A DNA stretch of 52,495 nucleotides from Atopobiaceae bacterium (GTDB taxonomy: Bacteria; Actinomycetota; Coriobacteriia; Coriobacteriales; Atopobiaceae), in assembly GCA_017941705.1 (NCBI GenBank), contig JAGAVX010000111.1:1-52495 (forward strand), in the 5' to 3' direction. The notes below the pieces were generated by a model that was given only the letters and a program-made list of their open reading frames with translations, was not told the DNA's origin and searched no databases. Shown here in pieces: positions 26,397 to 33,962 of this stretch; within the stretch, counting starts at the first letter, position 1; each line of letters opens with the position of its first letter. Made by a program: the position numbers and the translations under genes.

Positions 26397-26805
26397 TCAG
26401 CTCCTGCGCCTGGGTGACATCCATGTCCGAGCCATCGCTCCCCTCGGTCGCGACCTCGATCCACAGCTCGTGGGGCAGGCAGATGATCTGGCGGCCTGGG
26501 GTTCGCAGCGGGGTCGCCTGCAGGCAGGTGCGTTGAGGGCAGTCGGCATCGACCATGCGCACGGCTCCGTCCTCGACGGCGACGGTGTTCGTGCCAGCGC
26601 TCGTCGTCACGACAAGCGTGTCGTCGCGGTCGAGCGGCATCACGTGCACTTCGCCCTCAGCGTCGTGCACGAGCGCCACCAGTCGGCCGGCCTTGGGGCC
26701 TGACATGGCAAGGCGAAGGGCAAAGAGCGCGCCAATCGCCAGAGCGACGACGGCGGCGCACACGACTGTCGCGCGGTTCTCCCGTATGATGCGTGCCATA
26801 TCCAT
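26368..26805 (-). CDS. NusG-domain-II membrane protein (EetA-like)
   Basis: 145 residues with one N-terminal membrane anchor (about 12-33) and an extracytoplasmic NusG-II-like beta domain. The typical core is GTNTVAVEDGAVRMVDADCP, with CPQRTC and IICLPHELWIEV downstream. Despite the name this is not the transcription factor NusG. In Listeria and other Firmicutes the same domain (EetA) sits beside a Gx_transp protein (EetB) and ApbE in flavin-based extracellular electron transfer loci, which is exactly the arrangement here. GGAG lies five bases before the ATG at 26805. The stop overlaps the next gene, showing one operon. Confidence 0.8.
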   Translation of the reverse strand: MDMARIIRENRATVVCAAVVALAIGALFALRLAMSGPKAGRLVALVHDAEGEVHVMPLDRDDTLVVTTSAGTNTVAVEDGAVRMVDADCPQRTCLQATPLRTPGRQIICLPHELWIEVATEGSDGSDMDVTQAQELNDNVDLVAR

Positions 26806-26942
26806 GAATCTCCATGCCCTTTCGCGTTGGCAGAATCCTATCGTAGCCATTTGCAGGACCAAGCGCATGCATTGAGGGTATGATGCGCACGTATGCGTCG
26901 CGCGTGCGGCGCCCTCTGAAAGCCGGTCATCGGGAGGTATGC

Positions 26943-27968
26943 ATGTCTGTAACGCGTCGCCAGTTCTTGCACGCGACCATCGCCGCGGCTGTCGGCGCGT
27001 CTTGGACCCTGCCCGCATGCGCGTCTCAGGTCGGTGGCAGCCAAGGCACCGCCGAGCCCCAGTCCTTGCAGAGCTCCTTCTTCTGCTTCGACACCGCATG
27101 CGTCGTCGGGGGCGTGATGGGACAGGATGTACTCGATGCCGTGGTGGAGCGATGCCAAGGCTTTGAGCAGGCGCTTTCGCGAACGATTCCCACGAGCGAC
27201 GTCGGGCGCATCAACGCGGCCGGCGGTGCGCCGGTTGAGGTCGCTTCCGAGACCGCTGAGCTCATAACGCTTGCGCTCGACTACTGCCAGGCGTCGGACG
27301 GGCTCTTTGACATCACCATCGGTGCCGTGTCGTCGCTCTGGGACTTCAAGCAGGGCATCGTTCCCACAGACGAGCAGATAGAGGCGGCGCTGCTTCATGT
27401 CGGGTACGAGCGTGTGGAGGTGTCGGGACGAACGGTGATCCTCGCCGATCCGCAGGCAAGGATTGACCTGGGCGGCATTGCCAAGGGCTACGTCGCCGAC
27501 GTGCTGGTCGAGCAGCTTGAGGACGCAGGTGTCACCAGTGGGTACGTCAACCTGGGCGGCAATGTGAAGGTGCTGGGCGCCAAGCCGGACGGGTCGCCCT
27601 GGCGGGTGGGCGTGCGCGACCCGCAGCCCGGCGCCAGCGAGTCCGACTCCATAGCGCGCGTGACGCTTGCGGGCGGCTCGGTCGTGACCAGCGGCCTCTA
27701 TGAGCGCCGGTTTGAGCGCGACGGCAAGTCCTACTGGCACATCCTCGACCCACGCACCGGCTACCCCGCGCAGAGCGACCTGGTCAGCGCGACGATCGTG
27801 AGCGACCTGTCAATCGACGGTGACGGCTACACCAAGCCGCTGTTCATGATGGGGGCAGAGCGGGCGCTCTCGTGGGCGGCAGGGCAGAGTGGCCTGCAGG
27901 TGCTCTTGGTCGGCTCAGATGGGGCCATCGACATGGCCCCGCAAGGGGCCTTTGAGCTGCTGGGCTGA
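26943..27968 (+). CDS. apbE: FAD:protein FMN transferase (ApbE)
   Basis: 341-residue exported enzyme that attaches FMN from FAD to a threonine or serine in the (S/T)GAT motif of extracytoplasmic proteins. The N terminus SVTRRQFLHAT is a twin-arginine-type signal, and LPAC near residue 22 could serve as a lipobox. ApbE blocks are visible: VDLGGIAKGYVADV-like sequence (RIDLGGIAKGYVADVL), YVNLGGNVKVLG, and HILDPRTGYPAQSDL. ATG at 26943 follows GGGAGGT. It is divergent from the EetA/EetB-like pair. The lipoprotein at 41132 carries an SGAT motif and is the obvious local substrate. Confidence 0.93.
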   Translation: MSVTRRQFLHATIAAAVGASWTLPACASQVGGSQGTAEPQSLQSSFFCFDTACVVGGVMGQDVLDAVVERCQGFEQALSRTIPTSDVGRINAAGGAPVEVASETAELITLALDYCQASDGLFDITIGAVSSLWDFKQGIVPTDEQIEAALLHVGYERVEVSGRTVILADPQARIDLGGIAKGYVADVLVEQLEDAGVTSGYVNLGGNVKVLGAKPDGSPWRVGVRDPQPGASESDSIARVTLAGGSVVTSGLYERRFERDGKSYWHILDPRTGYPAQSDLVSATIVSDLSIDGDGYTKPLFMMGAERALSWAAGQSGLQVLLVGSDGAIDMAPQGAFELLG

Positions 27969-28048
27969 TTGCGGACGGGCGCGCGCTGCAAAAGGGCGAA
28001 CGCCGCAGTGACGCTCGCCTCAGGGAAGGGAAGACGTTTTGTGCCGCC

Positions 28049-28303
28049 TCACCAGAGGCCGAGGAACCCCTTCTTCTGGTATGGCTCCGAGCTGATGGAG
28101 AGCAGGTCGTAGCCCGTCTCGGCGATGACCGAGCGCACGCGCTCCTCGTCGAGGGGCTCCTCCGACACCACGACGCACTGCTTTTTCTTCCGGTTGCTCT
28201 TGGCGCTCTTGACGTCGAAGTGCTTGCGAAACGCATCGTTGATGTGCGCCTCGCACATCTCGCACATCATGCCATCGATGCCTACGGTCGTCTTGATCAT
28301 CAT
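28049..28303 (-). CDS. HMA-type metal-binding protein (84 aa)
   Basis: Heavy-metal-associated fold of 84 residues. The metal site reads GMMCEMCEAHIND with Cys14 and Cys17 in a CxxC arrangement, followed by a basic loop and the VIAETGYDLLS strand typical of the second half of HMA domains. Such proteins bind Cu(I), Zn or related metals as chaperones; the EMC sequence differs from the common TCxxC of copper chaperones. Its ATG overlaps the stop of the cysteine-rich gene upstream, so the two are cotranscribed. Proximity to feoB suggests iron-related regulation rather than proving metal specificity. Confidence 0.8.
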   Translation of the reverse strand: MMIKTTVGIDGMMCEMCEAHINDAFRKHFDVKSAKSNRKKKQCVVVSEEPLDEERVRSVIAETGYDLLSISSEPYQKKGFLGLW

Positions 28304-28536
28304 GCATTCCTTGTCTGTTGCTCGTCCAGTTGGCGGAGTTGCTCGACCTGGCTCGCGCTCAGCTTGATGCGTGGGCTCGAGCAGGTGCTCCCGCAGCTTC
28401 CGCAGTTGCCGCTGCAGCTTCCGGGGTCGCAGGTCTTTATGGTCCCACGCAGCATGCCGCGGACGATCAGCGCCACGACGAGGATGATGACGGAGACGAC
28501 GATGACATCCGCCAGATTGACGGCGAGGGTTGCCAT
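28300..28536 (-). CDS. FeoB-associated cysteine-rich membrane protein
   Basis: 78 residues with an N-terminal membrane helix (about 8-28, VIVVSVIILVVALIV) and a short cytoplasmic or external tail with six cysteines in CDPGSCSGNCGSCGSTC. Small proteins of this form accompany feoB genes in many Gram-positive anaerobes and replace the C-type accessory subunit; their biochemical role is not settled. Position just downstream of feoB on the same strand fits. It has its own promoter region with a 14-bp palindrome at 28581-28594 overlapping the presumed transcription start. Confidence 0.85.
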   Translation of the reverse strand: MATLAVNLADVIVVSVIILVVALIVRGMLRGTIKTCDPGSCSGNCGSCGSTCSSPRIKLSASQVEQLRQLDEQQTRNA

Positions 28537-28580
28537 GTGACTCCTCCTTCGATGCGCGTTGGTGGTCCATCCGATATGGG

Positions 28581-28594
28581 TTACCTAAGGTAAA
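28581..28594 (-). promoter_or_regulatory. DtxR/MntR-type operator and TATAAT box
   Basis: The minus strand reads TTTACCTTAGGTAA, a near-perfect palindrome, three bases after a TATAAT -10 box at 28597-28602. Bound repressor would cover the transcription start of the cysteine-rich/HMA operon. This is the best copy of a motif found at several metal-linked promoters here. Confidence 0.65.
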
Positions 28595-28680
28595 CAATTA
28601 TACAATGGCTTGCTTCTGGCCGCGTGATAAGCCCACGACGTGCAGCCAACCTACACGAAGGCGCGATGCGCGCCCGCTCG

Positions 28681-28716
28681 CCATAAAGAAGCCGCTCCCC
28701 AGGTTGGGGAGCGGCT
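28681..28716 (-). terminator. Terminator of the feo operon
   Basis: The minus strand forms AGCCGCTCCCC / GGGGAGCGGCT (11-bp stem, 5-base loop) followed by TCTTTATGG, 26 bases after the feoB stop. Confidence 0.8.
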
Positions 28717-28741
28717 AAGTCGTGCAAGTGTCGTGGTCAGG

Positions 28742-31003
28742 CTACGCGACCAGCAGCCTCTCGGGCTCCTCGTACTTCTTCACGAAGAGCATGAAGCAGA
28801 CGCCTGCCAAAACGGCGAGGGCGGCCAGCAGTCCCAGCGGGTTCATGGCGCCGCTGGCGGCGAGGCCAAACTGGTACACGCAGAGCGCGACGGCGTAGGC
28901 GAACGCGCACATGTAGCCAATGGCGAAGGCGGTCCACTTGCCGTTGTTCATCTCGCGCTTGATGGCGCCCATGGCGGCGAAGCACGGTGCGCACAGCAGG
29001 TTAAAGATCATGAACGCAAAGGCCGCAAGCTGGCCATGGCCAGATGAGAACGCGTCGAAGTCGGCGCGGACGATAGGCCAGATCGGCGATCCCTCGTCGT
29101 CCCAATCGTCGGATTCGGTGTCGGTGTTGTACAGCACGGCAAAGGTGGAGACGACCTCCTCCTTGGCCACGAGGCCGGTGACGGTTGCCACGGCTGGTTT
29201 CCAAGAGCCAAATCCCAGCGGGCTGAAGATGGGGGCAAAGGTGTTGCCCACGCCAGCGAGGATGGAGTCATCCATGGGGCTGACCTGGTCGGCGGGAATG
29301 CCCATGCGAGCCGCCACGGACTCGACGTACTCGTCAGTCGCGACCGCCTTGTCCTCGTAGAGGGCATTGACCATGCCAAACGTCCCGTTGACCGTGCCAA
29401 AGTTGGAGAGGCTCCAGATGATGATGGAGGACAGAAGGATGACGGTGCCGGCCTTCTTGATGAACGACCAGCCGCGCTCCCACGTGCTGCGAAGGACGTT
29501 GCCGACGCTGGGCATGTGATACGCCGGAAGCTCCATGACGAAGGGCGCCGGGTCGCCGGCGAACATCTTGGTCTTCTTGAGCATGATGCCCGAGATGATG
29601 ATGGCGGCAACGCCGATGAAGTATGCGCTGGTCGAGACCCATGCCGCTCCGCCAAAGAGGGCGCCGGCGATGAGGCCGATGATGGGCATCTTGGCACCGC
29701 AGGGGATGAAGCAGGTGGTCATGATGGTCATGCGGCGATCGCGCTCGTTCTCGATCGTGCGCGAGGCCATGACGGCTGGCACGCCGCAGCCGGTGCCGAT
29801 GAGCATCGGGATGAACGACTTGCCCGACAGGCCAAAGCGACGGAAGATGCGGTCCATGATGAAGGCGATGCGCGCCATGTAGCCGCAGTCCTCGAGGATG
29901 GCGAGCAGCAGGAAGAGCACGAGCATCTGCGGCACAAATCCCAGCACGGCGCCGACGCCGGCAAAGATGCCGTCGGAGAGCAGGCCGACGAGCCAGTCAG
30001 AGAGACCCAGGCCCTCGAAGAAGGCGCGCGAGCCCTCGGTCAGCCACTCGCCGCCCAGCACGTCGTTGGTCCAGTCGGTCAGGAAGGTGCCAAACGGCCC
30101 CATGGCAATCCAGTACACGCCAAACATGATGACGCCAAAGATGGGGAGGGCGAGCACGCGGTTGGTGACGATCTTGTCGATCTTGTCGGAGGTGCTCAGC
30201 TCGCCGCGGTCGGCGCGCCTCAGGCAGCCGTCGATGATCGAGGTGATGTAGTCGTAGCGCTGCGAGGTGATGATCGACTCTGCGTCGTCGTCGAGCTCCT
30301 TCTCGCAGGCCTCGATGTCACTCTCGATGTGGGCAATGGTCTCGGGGGAGAGGCCCAGCTTCTGCTGCACCTTCTCGTCGCGCTCGAAGAGCTTGATGGC
30401 GTACCAGCGCTGCTGCTCCTCCGGCAGGTCGTGAACGGTGACCTCCTCGATGTGCGCAAAGGCGTGCTCGACGCTTCCCGCAAAGCGATGCTGGGGGATG
30501 GGCTTGACGCCGCTTCTGGCAAGTGCGACGGCCTCCTCGGCAGCCTCCTTGATGCCAGTGCCACGCAGGGCCGAGATCGAGACGACCTTGCAGTCGAGCG
30601 CCTTGGAAAGGGCGGCGAGGTCGATAACGTCACCATTCTTCTCGATGACGTCCATCATGTTGATGGCGACGATCGTGGGGATGCCCAGCTCCACGAGCTG
30701 CGTGGTGAGGTAGAGGTTGCGCTCGAGGTTGGTGCCGTCGACGATGTTGAGGATGGCGTCGGGGCGCTGGTCGGTGAGGTAGTCGCGTGCGACGACCTCC
30801 TCAAGCGTGTAGGGGGAGAGCGAGTAGATGCCGGGAAGGTCGGCGATGGTCACGTCACTGTGGCCCTTGAGCTTGCCGTGCTTCTCCTCGACGGTGACGC
30901 CGGGCCAGTTGCCCACGTATTGGTTTGAGCCGGTCAGGGCATTGAAGAGCGTGGTCTTGCCGCAGTTGGGGTTGCCGGCAAGCGCGATCGTGATGTCTGC
31001 CAT
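28742..31003 (-). CDS. feoB: Ferrous iron transporter FeoB
   Basis: 753-residue inner-membrane Fe(II) permease. The N-terminal G domain has GNPNCGKTTLFN (G1, residues 10-21), DLPGIYSL (G3), and NMMD (G4). A helical GDI-like segment follows (about 170-270). The membrane domain has the duplicated Gate motif with LIGTGCGVPAVMASRT and the CAPCFAAMG sequence near the end. Length and order are normal. The gene is third in a feoA-feoA-feoB operon and starts four bases after the second feoA. It takes up Fe(II), so any extracellular reductase in the neighbourhood would feed it. Confidence 0.96.
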   Translation of the reverse strand: MADITIALAGNPNCGKTTLFNALTGSNQYVGNWPGVTVEEKHGKLKGHSDVTIADLPGIYSLSPYTLEEVVARDYLTDQRPDAILNIVDGTNLERNLYLTTQLVELGIPTIVAINMMDVIEKNGDVIDLAALSKALDCKVVSISALRGTGIKEAAEEAVALARSGVKPIPQHRFAGSVEHAFAHIEEVTVHDLPEEQQRWYAIKLFERDEKVQQKLGLSPETIAHIESDIEACEKELDDDAESIITSQRYDYITSIIDGCLRRADRGELSTSDKIDKIVTNRVLALPIFGVIMFGVYWIAMGPFGTFLTDWTNDVLGGEWLTEGSRAFFEGLGLSDWLVGLLSDGIFAGVGAVLGFVPQMLVLFLLLAILEDCGYMARIAFIMDRIFRRFGLSGKSFIPMLIGTGCGVPAVMASRTIENERDRRMTIMTTCFIPCGAKMPIIGLIAGALFGGAAWVSTSAYFIGVAAIIISGIMLKKTKMFAGDPAPFVMELPAYHMPSVGNVLRSTWERGWSFIKKAGTVILLSSIIIWSLSNFGTVNGTFGMVNALYEDKAVATDEYVESVAARMGIPADQVSPMDDSILAGVGNTFAPIFSPLGFGSWKPAVATVTGLVAKEEVVSTFAVLYNTDTESDDWDDEGSPIWPIVRADFDAFSSGHGQLAAFAFMIFNLLCAPCFAAMGAIKREMNNGKWTAFAIGYMCAFAYAVALCVYQFGLAASGAMNPLGLLAALAVLAGVCFMLFVKKYEEPERLLVA

Positions 31004-31006
31004 GCG

Positions 31007-31240
31007 CTATGCCACCTCCACGAGTTCGACCTCGATCATCTCGGCGTCAGCCTTGCGAACCGAAAGCTCGTAGTTGCGCACGGTGATCTCTATGGGGTCG
31101 CCCAGCGGCGCGACCTTGCGCACCTGGATCAGCTGGCCCTTGGTGATGCCCATGTCCATGATGCGCCGCTTGACGGGTCCGGTTCCGTGCAGCTTGACGA
31201 CCTTGGCCGCCTGTCCTACCTGGACTTCTCTGAGTGTCAT
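31007..31240 (-). CDS. feoA: FeoA protein
   Basis: 77-residue SH3-like cytoplasmic protein that binds FeoB and influences its GTPase. Typical FeoA features are the hydrophobic core VKRRIMDMGITKGQLIQV and LGDPIEITVRNYELSVRKADAE. The start follows AGGAAA at modest spacing. The stop lies three bases before the feoB start. Confidence 0.93.
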   Translation of the reverse strand: MTLREVQVGQAAKVVKLHGTGPVKRRIMDMGITKGQLIQVRKVAPLGDPIEITVRNYELSVRKADAEMIEVELVEVA

Positions 31241-31292
31241 ATGGCGATTTCCTTTCTTAGCGATCTTCTGTCGTTGGCTATGCCCCGCGGCG

Positions 31293-31502
31293 TCACACGA
31301 AGATCTTCTGCGCCATCTGCTTGCTGATGGCCACGCGGGCATCCATGACCTTGCAGATCACGTTCCCGTCGATCTCGTTGACGACCGTGACGGTTGCGCC
31401 GACCACGAACCCAAGGCCTTCGAGAAATGCCCTGGTCTCGGCCTTGCCGCCAATGCGGGTGATGACGCCGCTGTCTCCCGCCTTCAAGAGCGTCAGGGGC
31501 AT
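31293..31502 (-). CDS. Second FeoA-domain protein
   Basis: 69 residues of the same SH3-like fold: GDSGVITRIGGKAETRAFLE is followed by LGFVVGATVTVVNEIDGNV and the terminal strand ARVAISKQMAQKIFV. It is first in the feo operon. ATG at 31502 follows GGAGG at ideal distance; the frame remains open to 31580 but that extension overlaps the promoter and operator. Tandem FeoA genes are common in Firmicutes and anaerobic actinobacteria; division of labour between the two is unknown. Confidence 0.9.
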   Translation of the reverse strand: MPLTLLKAGDSGVITRIGGKAETRAFLEGLGFVVGATVTVVNEIDGNVICKVMDARVAISKQMAQKIFV

Positions 31503-31542
31503 CGATGCCTCCAATCCTCGTACAGTTGCTACAAACCGAACT

Positions 31543-31571
31543 ATCTTAACCCTGGCTAACAAAAATGTAAA
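31543..31571 (-). promoter_or_regulatory. feo operon promoter with overlapping operator
   Basis: On the minus strand TTTACA (31566-31571) and TAAGAT (31543-31548) are spaced by 17 bases. The palindrome TTAACCCTGGCTAA (31546-31559, plus strand) covers most of the spacer and the -10 box, as expected for an iron-responsive repressor. Confidence 0.65.
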
Positions 31572-31642
31572 CCATGACATACTCTTGAAGTCTCAATGAG
31601 GATGCCGGGTCGGGCCTCGCGCCACTGCAGAGCAAAAAAAGT

Positions 31643-31698
31643 TTGCCAATGTTAACGAATGAGCTAAAGTGTTGCGCTAGACTAACTTAAAAAGTTAG
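31643..31698 (+). promoter_or_regulatory. FTR1/p19 operon promoter region and inverted repeat
   Basis: TTGCCA (31643-31648) and TAAAGT (31665-31670) are spaced by 16 bases. Downstream, CTAACTT-AAA-AAGTTAG (31682-31698) is a perfect inverted repeat overlapping the presumed transcription start. TTAAC and GTTAG half-sites resemble those of the neighbouring operators. Confidence 0.5.
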
Positions 31699-31757
31699 GC
31701 TCAGTAGACTTTCTTCGAGAGCGAAGAATCCATCCCGAATGGGGGCCATAGTTCGTT

Positions 31758-33086
31758 ATGTGTTCTAACGTGTCATCAAAGCGGAGAGGGTCGCGTCTCG
31801 CGGCGTTTGCAGTCGCGTTGCTCGTTGCCCTGAGCTGCACTCTTGCCACTGCGGCACAGGCTGTGGTCGAGTACTACAGCACGTACGCCGAGGCCAAGGA
31901 GGCACTTGGCGCCGACCAGCTCAACACCTGGAACAAGATCGTCGACCAGATGGACCTGTGCCTTGACGCAGGCAAGGAGGCCTTTGCCGCTGGCGACATG
32001 GACCTTGCCTACAAGGCGCTCAACGACGCCTATTACGGCTGGTACGAGACGACCGGCTTCGAGCGCACGGCCATGGGTTACATCGGCAACGGCCGCAAGA
32101 GCGAGGTCGAGCTGGCCTTCGCTGCCCCAAAGGCCGTCGCAAAGAAGAACGGAAGCCAGGCTGACTATGACGCCGAGGTCGAGGAGCTTCGCTCGATGCT
32201 GCGCGAGGATGCCAACAAGCTCGACGGCACGACCGACGGCGGCGGCTCGACCACAGGCGGCATGGGTGCCGCAGCGACGTTTGCGGCATGCTTCTCGATT
32301 CTGGTCCGCGAGGGCCTCGAGGCAATCCTGGTCGTGGGCGCGATCATCGCCTACCTGGTGAAGTCCGGCAACCAGAAGTCGCTCAAGAGCGTCTACATCG
32401 GCGCCATCCTGGGCATCGTGTGCTCGTTCATCAGCGCTTGGCTGCTCAATCAGCTCAAGCTCGCCAATGCCGCACCGCAGGAGATCATCGAGGGCGTCAC
32501 GGCGCTCATCGCGGTGTGCGTTCTGTACTACGTCTCCAACTGGATGCTCTCCAAGTCCGAGACCGAGGCATGGAATGCCTACATTCAGGGGCAGGTCGAC
32601 AGCTCCGTCGAGACCGGCTCGAACCTCGCGCTCGCATTCACCGCCTGGCTCTCGGTCTTCCGCGAGGGCGCCGAGGTCATCCTGTTCTACCAGCCGCTCC
32701 TGTCGGGCGACCACATGAACATGGTCTGGGCTGGCGTCGCCGCGGGCTTCGCGGTGCTCGCGGCGGTCTACATTGCCGTGAGGTACTTCTCCGTACGCCT
32801 GCCGCTCAAGCCGTTCTTCCGCGTCACCTCGATCTTCATGTTCATCATGTCCATCAGCTTCTTGGGCAGCGGCATCAAGGAGCTCATCGAGGGCAACGTG
32901 CTCACCATGACCCCCATCAGCTGGATCCCGTCCAACGAGGTGCTCGAGGTGCTGGGCATCTTCCCGTGCTGGGAGACGATCATCCCGCAGCTGATCCTCA
33001 TCGGCATCACCGTCTTCGTCTACATCTACCAGGTGCGCAAGAGCAGGCGTCTGGTCGAGGAGGCAAAGGCCAACGGCGGCGCGTAG
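31758..33086 (+). CDS. FTR1-family iron permease
   Basis: 442 residues: an export signal (about 12-36), an extracytoplasmic helical domain with several Tyr, Glu and Asp residues (about 38-165), and a seven-helix FTR1 core. The two REXXE iron-transport motifs are REGLE at 184-188 and REGAE at 302-306. Related proteins (yeast Ftr1, EfeU, FetM, Campylobacter Cj1658) move iron across the membrane with a periplasmic partner. Here the next gene encodes a P19-like lipoprotein, the standard partner of the FetM/Cj1658 branch. The two genes form an operon ended by a strong terminator at 33835-33867. Confidence 0.93.
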   Translation: MCSNVSSKRRGSRLAAFAVALLVALSCTLATAAQAVVEYYSTYAEAKEALGADQLNTWNKIVDQMDLCLDAGKEAFAAGDMDLAYKALNDAYYGWYETTGFERTAMGYIGNGRKSEVELAFAAPKAVAKKNGSQADYDAEVEELRSMLREDANKLDGTTDGGGSTTGGMGAAATFAACFSILVREGLEAILVVGAIIAYLVKSGNQKSLKSVYIGAILGIVCSFISAWLLNQLKLANAAPQEIIEGVTALIAVCVLYYVSNWMLSKSETEAWNAYIQGQVDSSVETGSNLALAFTAWLSVFREGAEVILFYQPLLSGDHMNMVWAGVAAGFAVLAAVYIAVRYFSVRLPLKPFFRVTSIFMFIMSISFLGSGIKELIEGNVLTMTPISWIPSNEVLEVLGIFPCWETIIPQLILIGITVFVYIYQVRKSRRLVEEAKANGGA

Positions 33087-33161
33087 CCGCAATCGGGGAA
33101 CAACGGCGGCCCTACATCCCCGCCGACTTCCATATCTGCAGATAGCGAGAAAGGACAAAGG

Positions 33162-33809
33162 ATGAAGGACATGAGGAAACTGTTCGGCACCGCTCTGGCG
33201 ACCGGCGCACTGGTGGTCAGCATGGGCCTCGTGGGCTGCGGTGGCAGCTCCACGACCGACTCCGCCGCCTCCAGCGACGCTGCCGCCGAGGAAGAGGCCG
33301 CTGACACCACCGCAGCCGCCGCTCCTGGCGAGGACGCCGGCTTTACCGAGATCCCCATCTTCGAGGACGAGGAAGTCGACTTCCTCAACGTCTCCGCGGT
33401 CTACTTCCAGGCCGTCCCCATGGAGCCGGGCCAGTCCTCGACCGAGGGCTTCGACATCCACCTCGAGGCTGACGTCTCCGCTCTCGAGAACGACCTCGGC
33501 TACGAGACCGGCACCTGGGTTCCTTACATGACCGTTGACTACGAAGTCCAGGACAAGGACGGCAAGGAAGTCGTCTCCGGTACCTTCATGGAGATGAACG
33601 CCTCCGACGGCACCCACTACGGCGCCAACATCGCCATGCCCGAGGCCGGCGACTACAAGGTCCGCTTCATCTTCCACAGCCCCGCTGACAACGGCTACCT
33701 CATCCACACCGGTGAGACCGGCCCTGGCGGCACCCTCGAGGATCACTTCAAGGGCGGCGTGCTCGAGACCGAGTGGCACGACTGGACCTACGTCCCCGTC
33801 GAGGCGTAA
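33162..33809 (+). CDS. P19/Tp34-type iron-transport lipoprotein
   Basis: 215 residues with a lipoprotein signal (lipobox LVGC, Cys26), a low-complexity Ser/Ala/Glu linker (27-58), and a domain similar to P19/FetP (Pfam iron transporter family PF10634). Candidate metal ligands lie in FDIHLEADV, PYMTVDYEV and NASDGTHYGANIAMP and the strand VRFIFHSP. Family proteins bind Cu and Fe or Mn at a His/Met site and hand iron to FTR1. AAAGGA precedes the ATG. The linker would let the domain reach away from the membrane in a monoderm cell. Confidence 0.88.
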   Translation: MKDMRKLFGTALATGALVVSMGLVGCGGSSTTDSAASSDAAAEEEAADTTAAAAPGEDAGFTEIPIFEDEEVDFLNVSAVYFQAVPMEPGQSSTEGFDIHLEADVSALENDLGYETGTWVPYMTVDYEVQDKDGKEVVSGTFMEMNASDGTHYGANIAMPEAGDYKVRFIFHSPADNGYLIHTGETGPGGTLEDHFKGGVLETEWHDWTYVPVEA

Positions 33810-33834
33810 GCGTTGCGCACACGCTCTCTCCCGA

Positions 33835-33867
33835 AGCCGAGCCAGCATATGCTGGCTCGGCTTTTTT
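33835..33867 (+). terminator. Terminator of the FTR1/p19 operon
   Basis: AGCCGAGCCAGCAT (33835-33848) pairs perfectly with 33849-33862 and TTTTT follows. It sets the permease pair apart from the protease gene. Confidence 0.93.
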
Positions 33868-33910
33868 GGTTCCATGCCAAAGCGAGCCTGAAGCCTGCGA
33901 CAATAAGGTT

Positions 33911-33940
33911 GTCTGATGGGTTACCATGCTGTCTGATAAC
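33911..33940 (+). promoter_or_regulatory. Direct repeat upstream of the protease
   Basis: GTCTGAT occurs at 33911-33917 and 33931-33937, exactly 20 bases apart, with GGTTACC between. Two same-face sites about two helical turns apart suggest a dimeric activator or response-regulator site. The protein start is 23 bases downstream. Confidence 0.35.
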
Positions 33941-33962
33941 CGTAAAGCACAAGGAGATGCAC

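Noticed and set aside
26368..26805. Transcription antitermination factor NusG
   Set aside because: Only domain II is present behind a membrane anchor; it is an extracytoplasmic EetA-like protein.
31776..33875. Long minus-strand frame over FTR1 and P19
   Set aside because: Shadow of the two plus-strand genes, which have signal peptides, motifs and ribosome sites.
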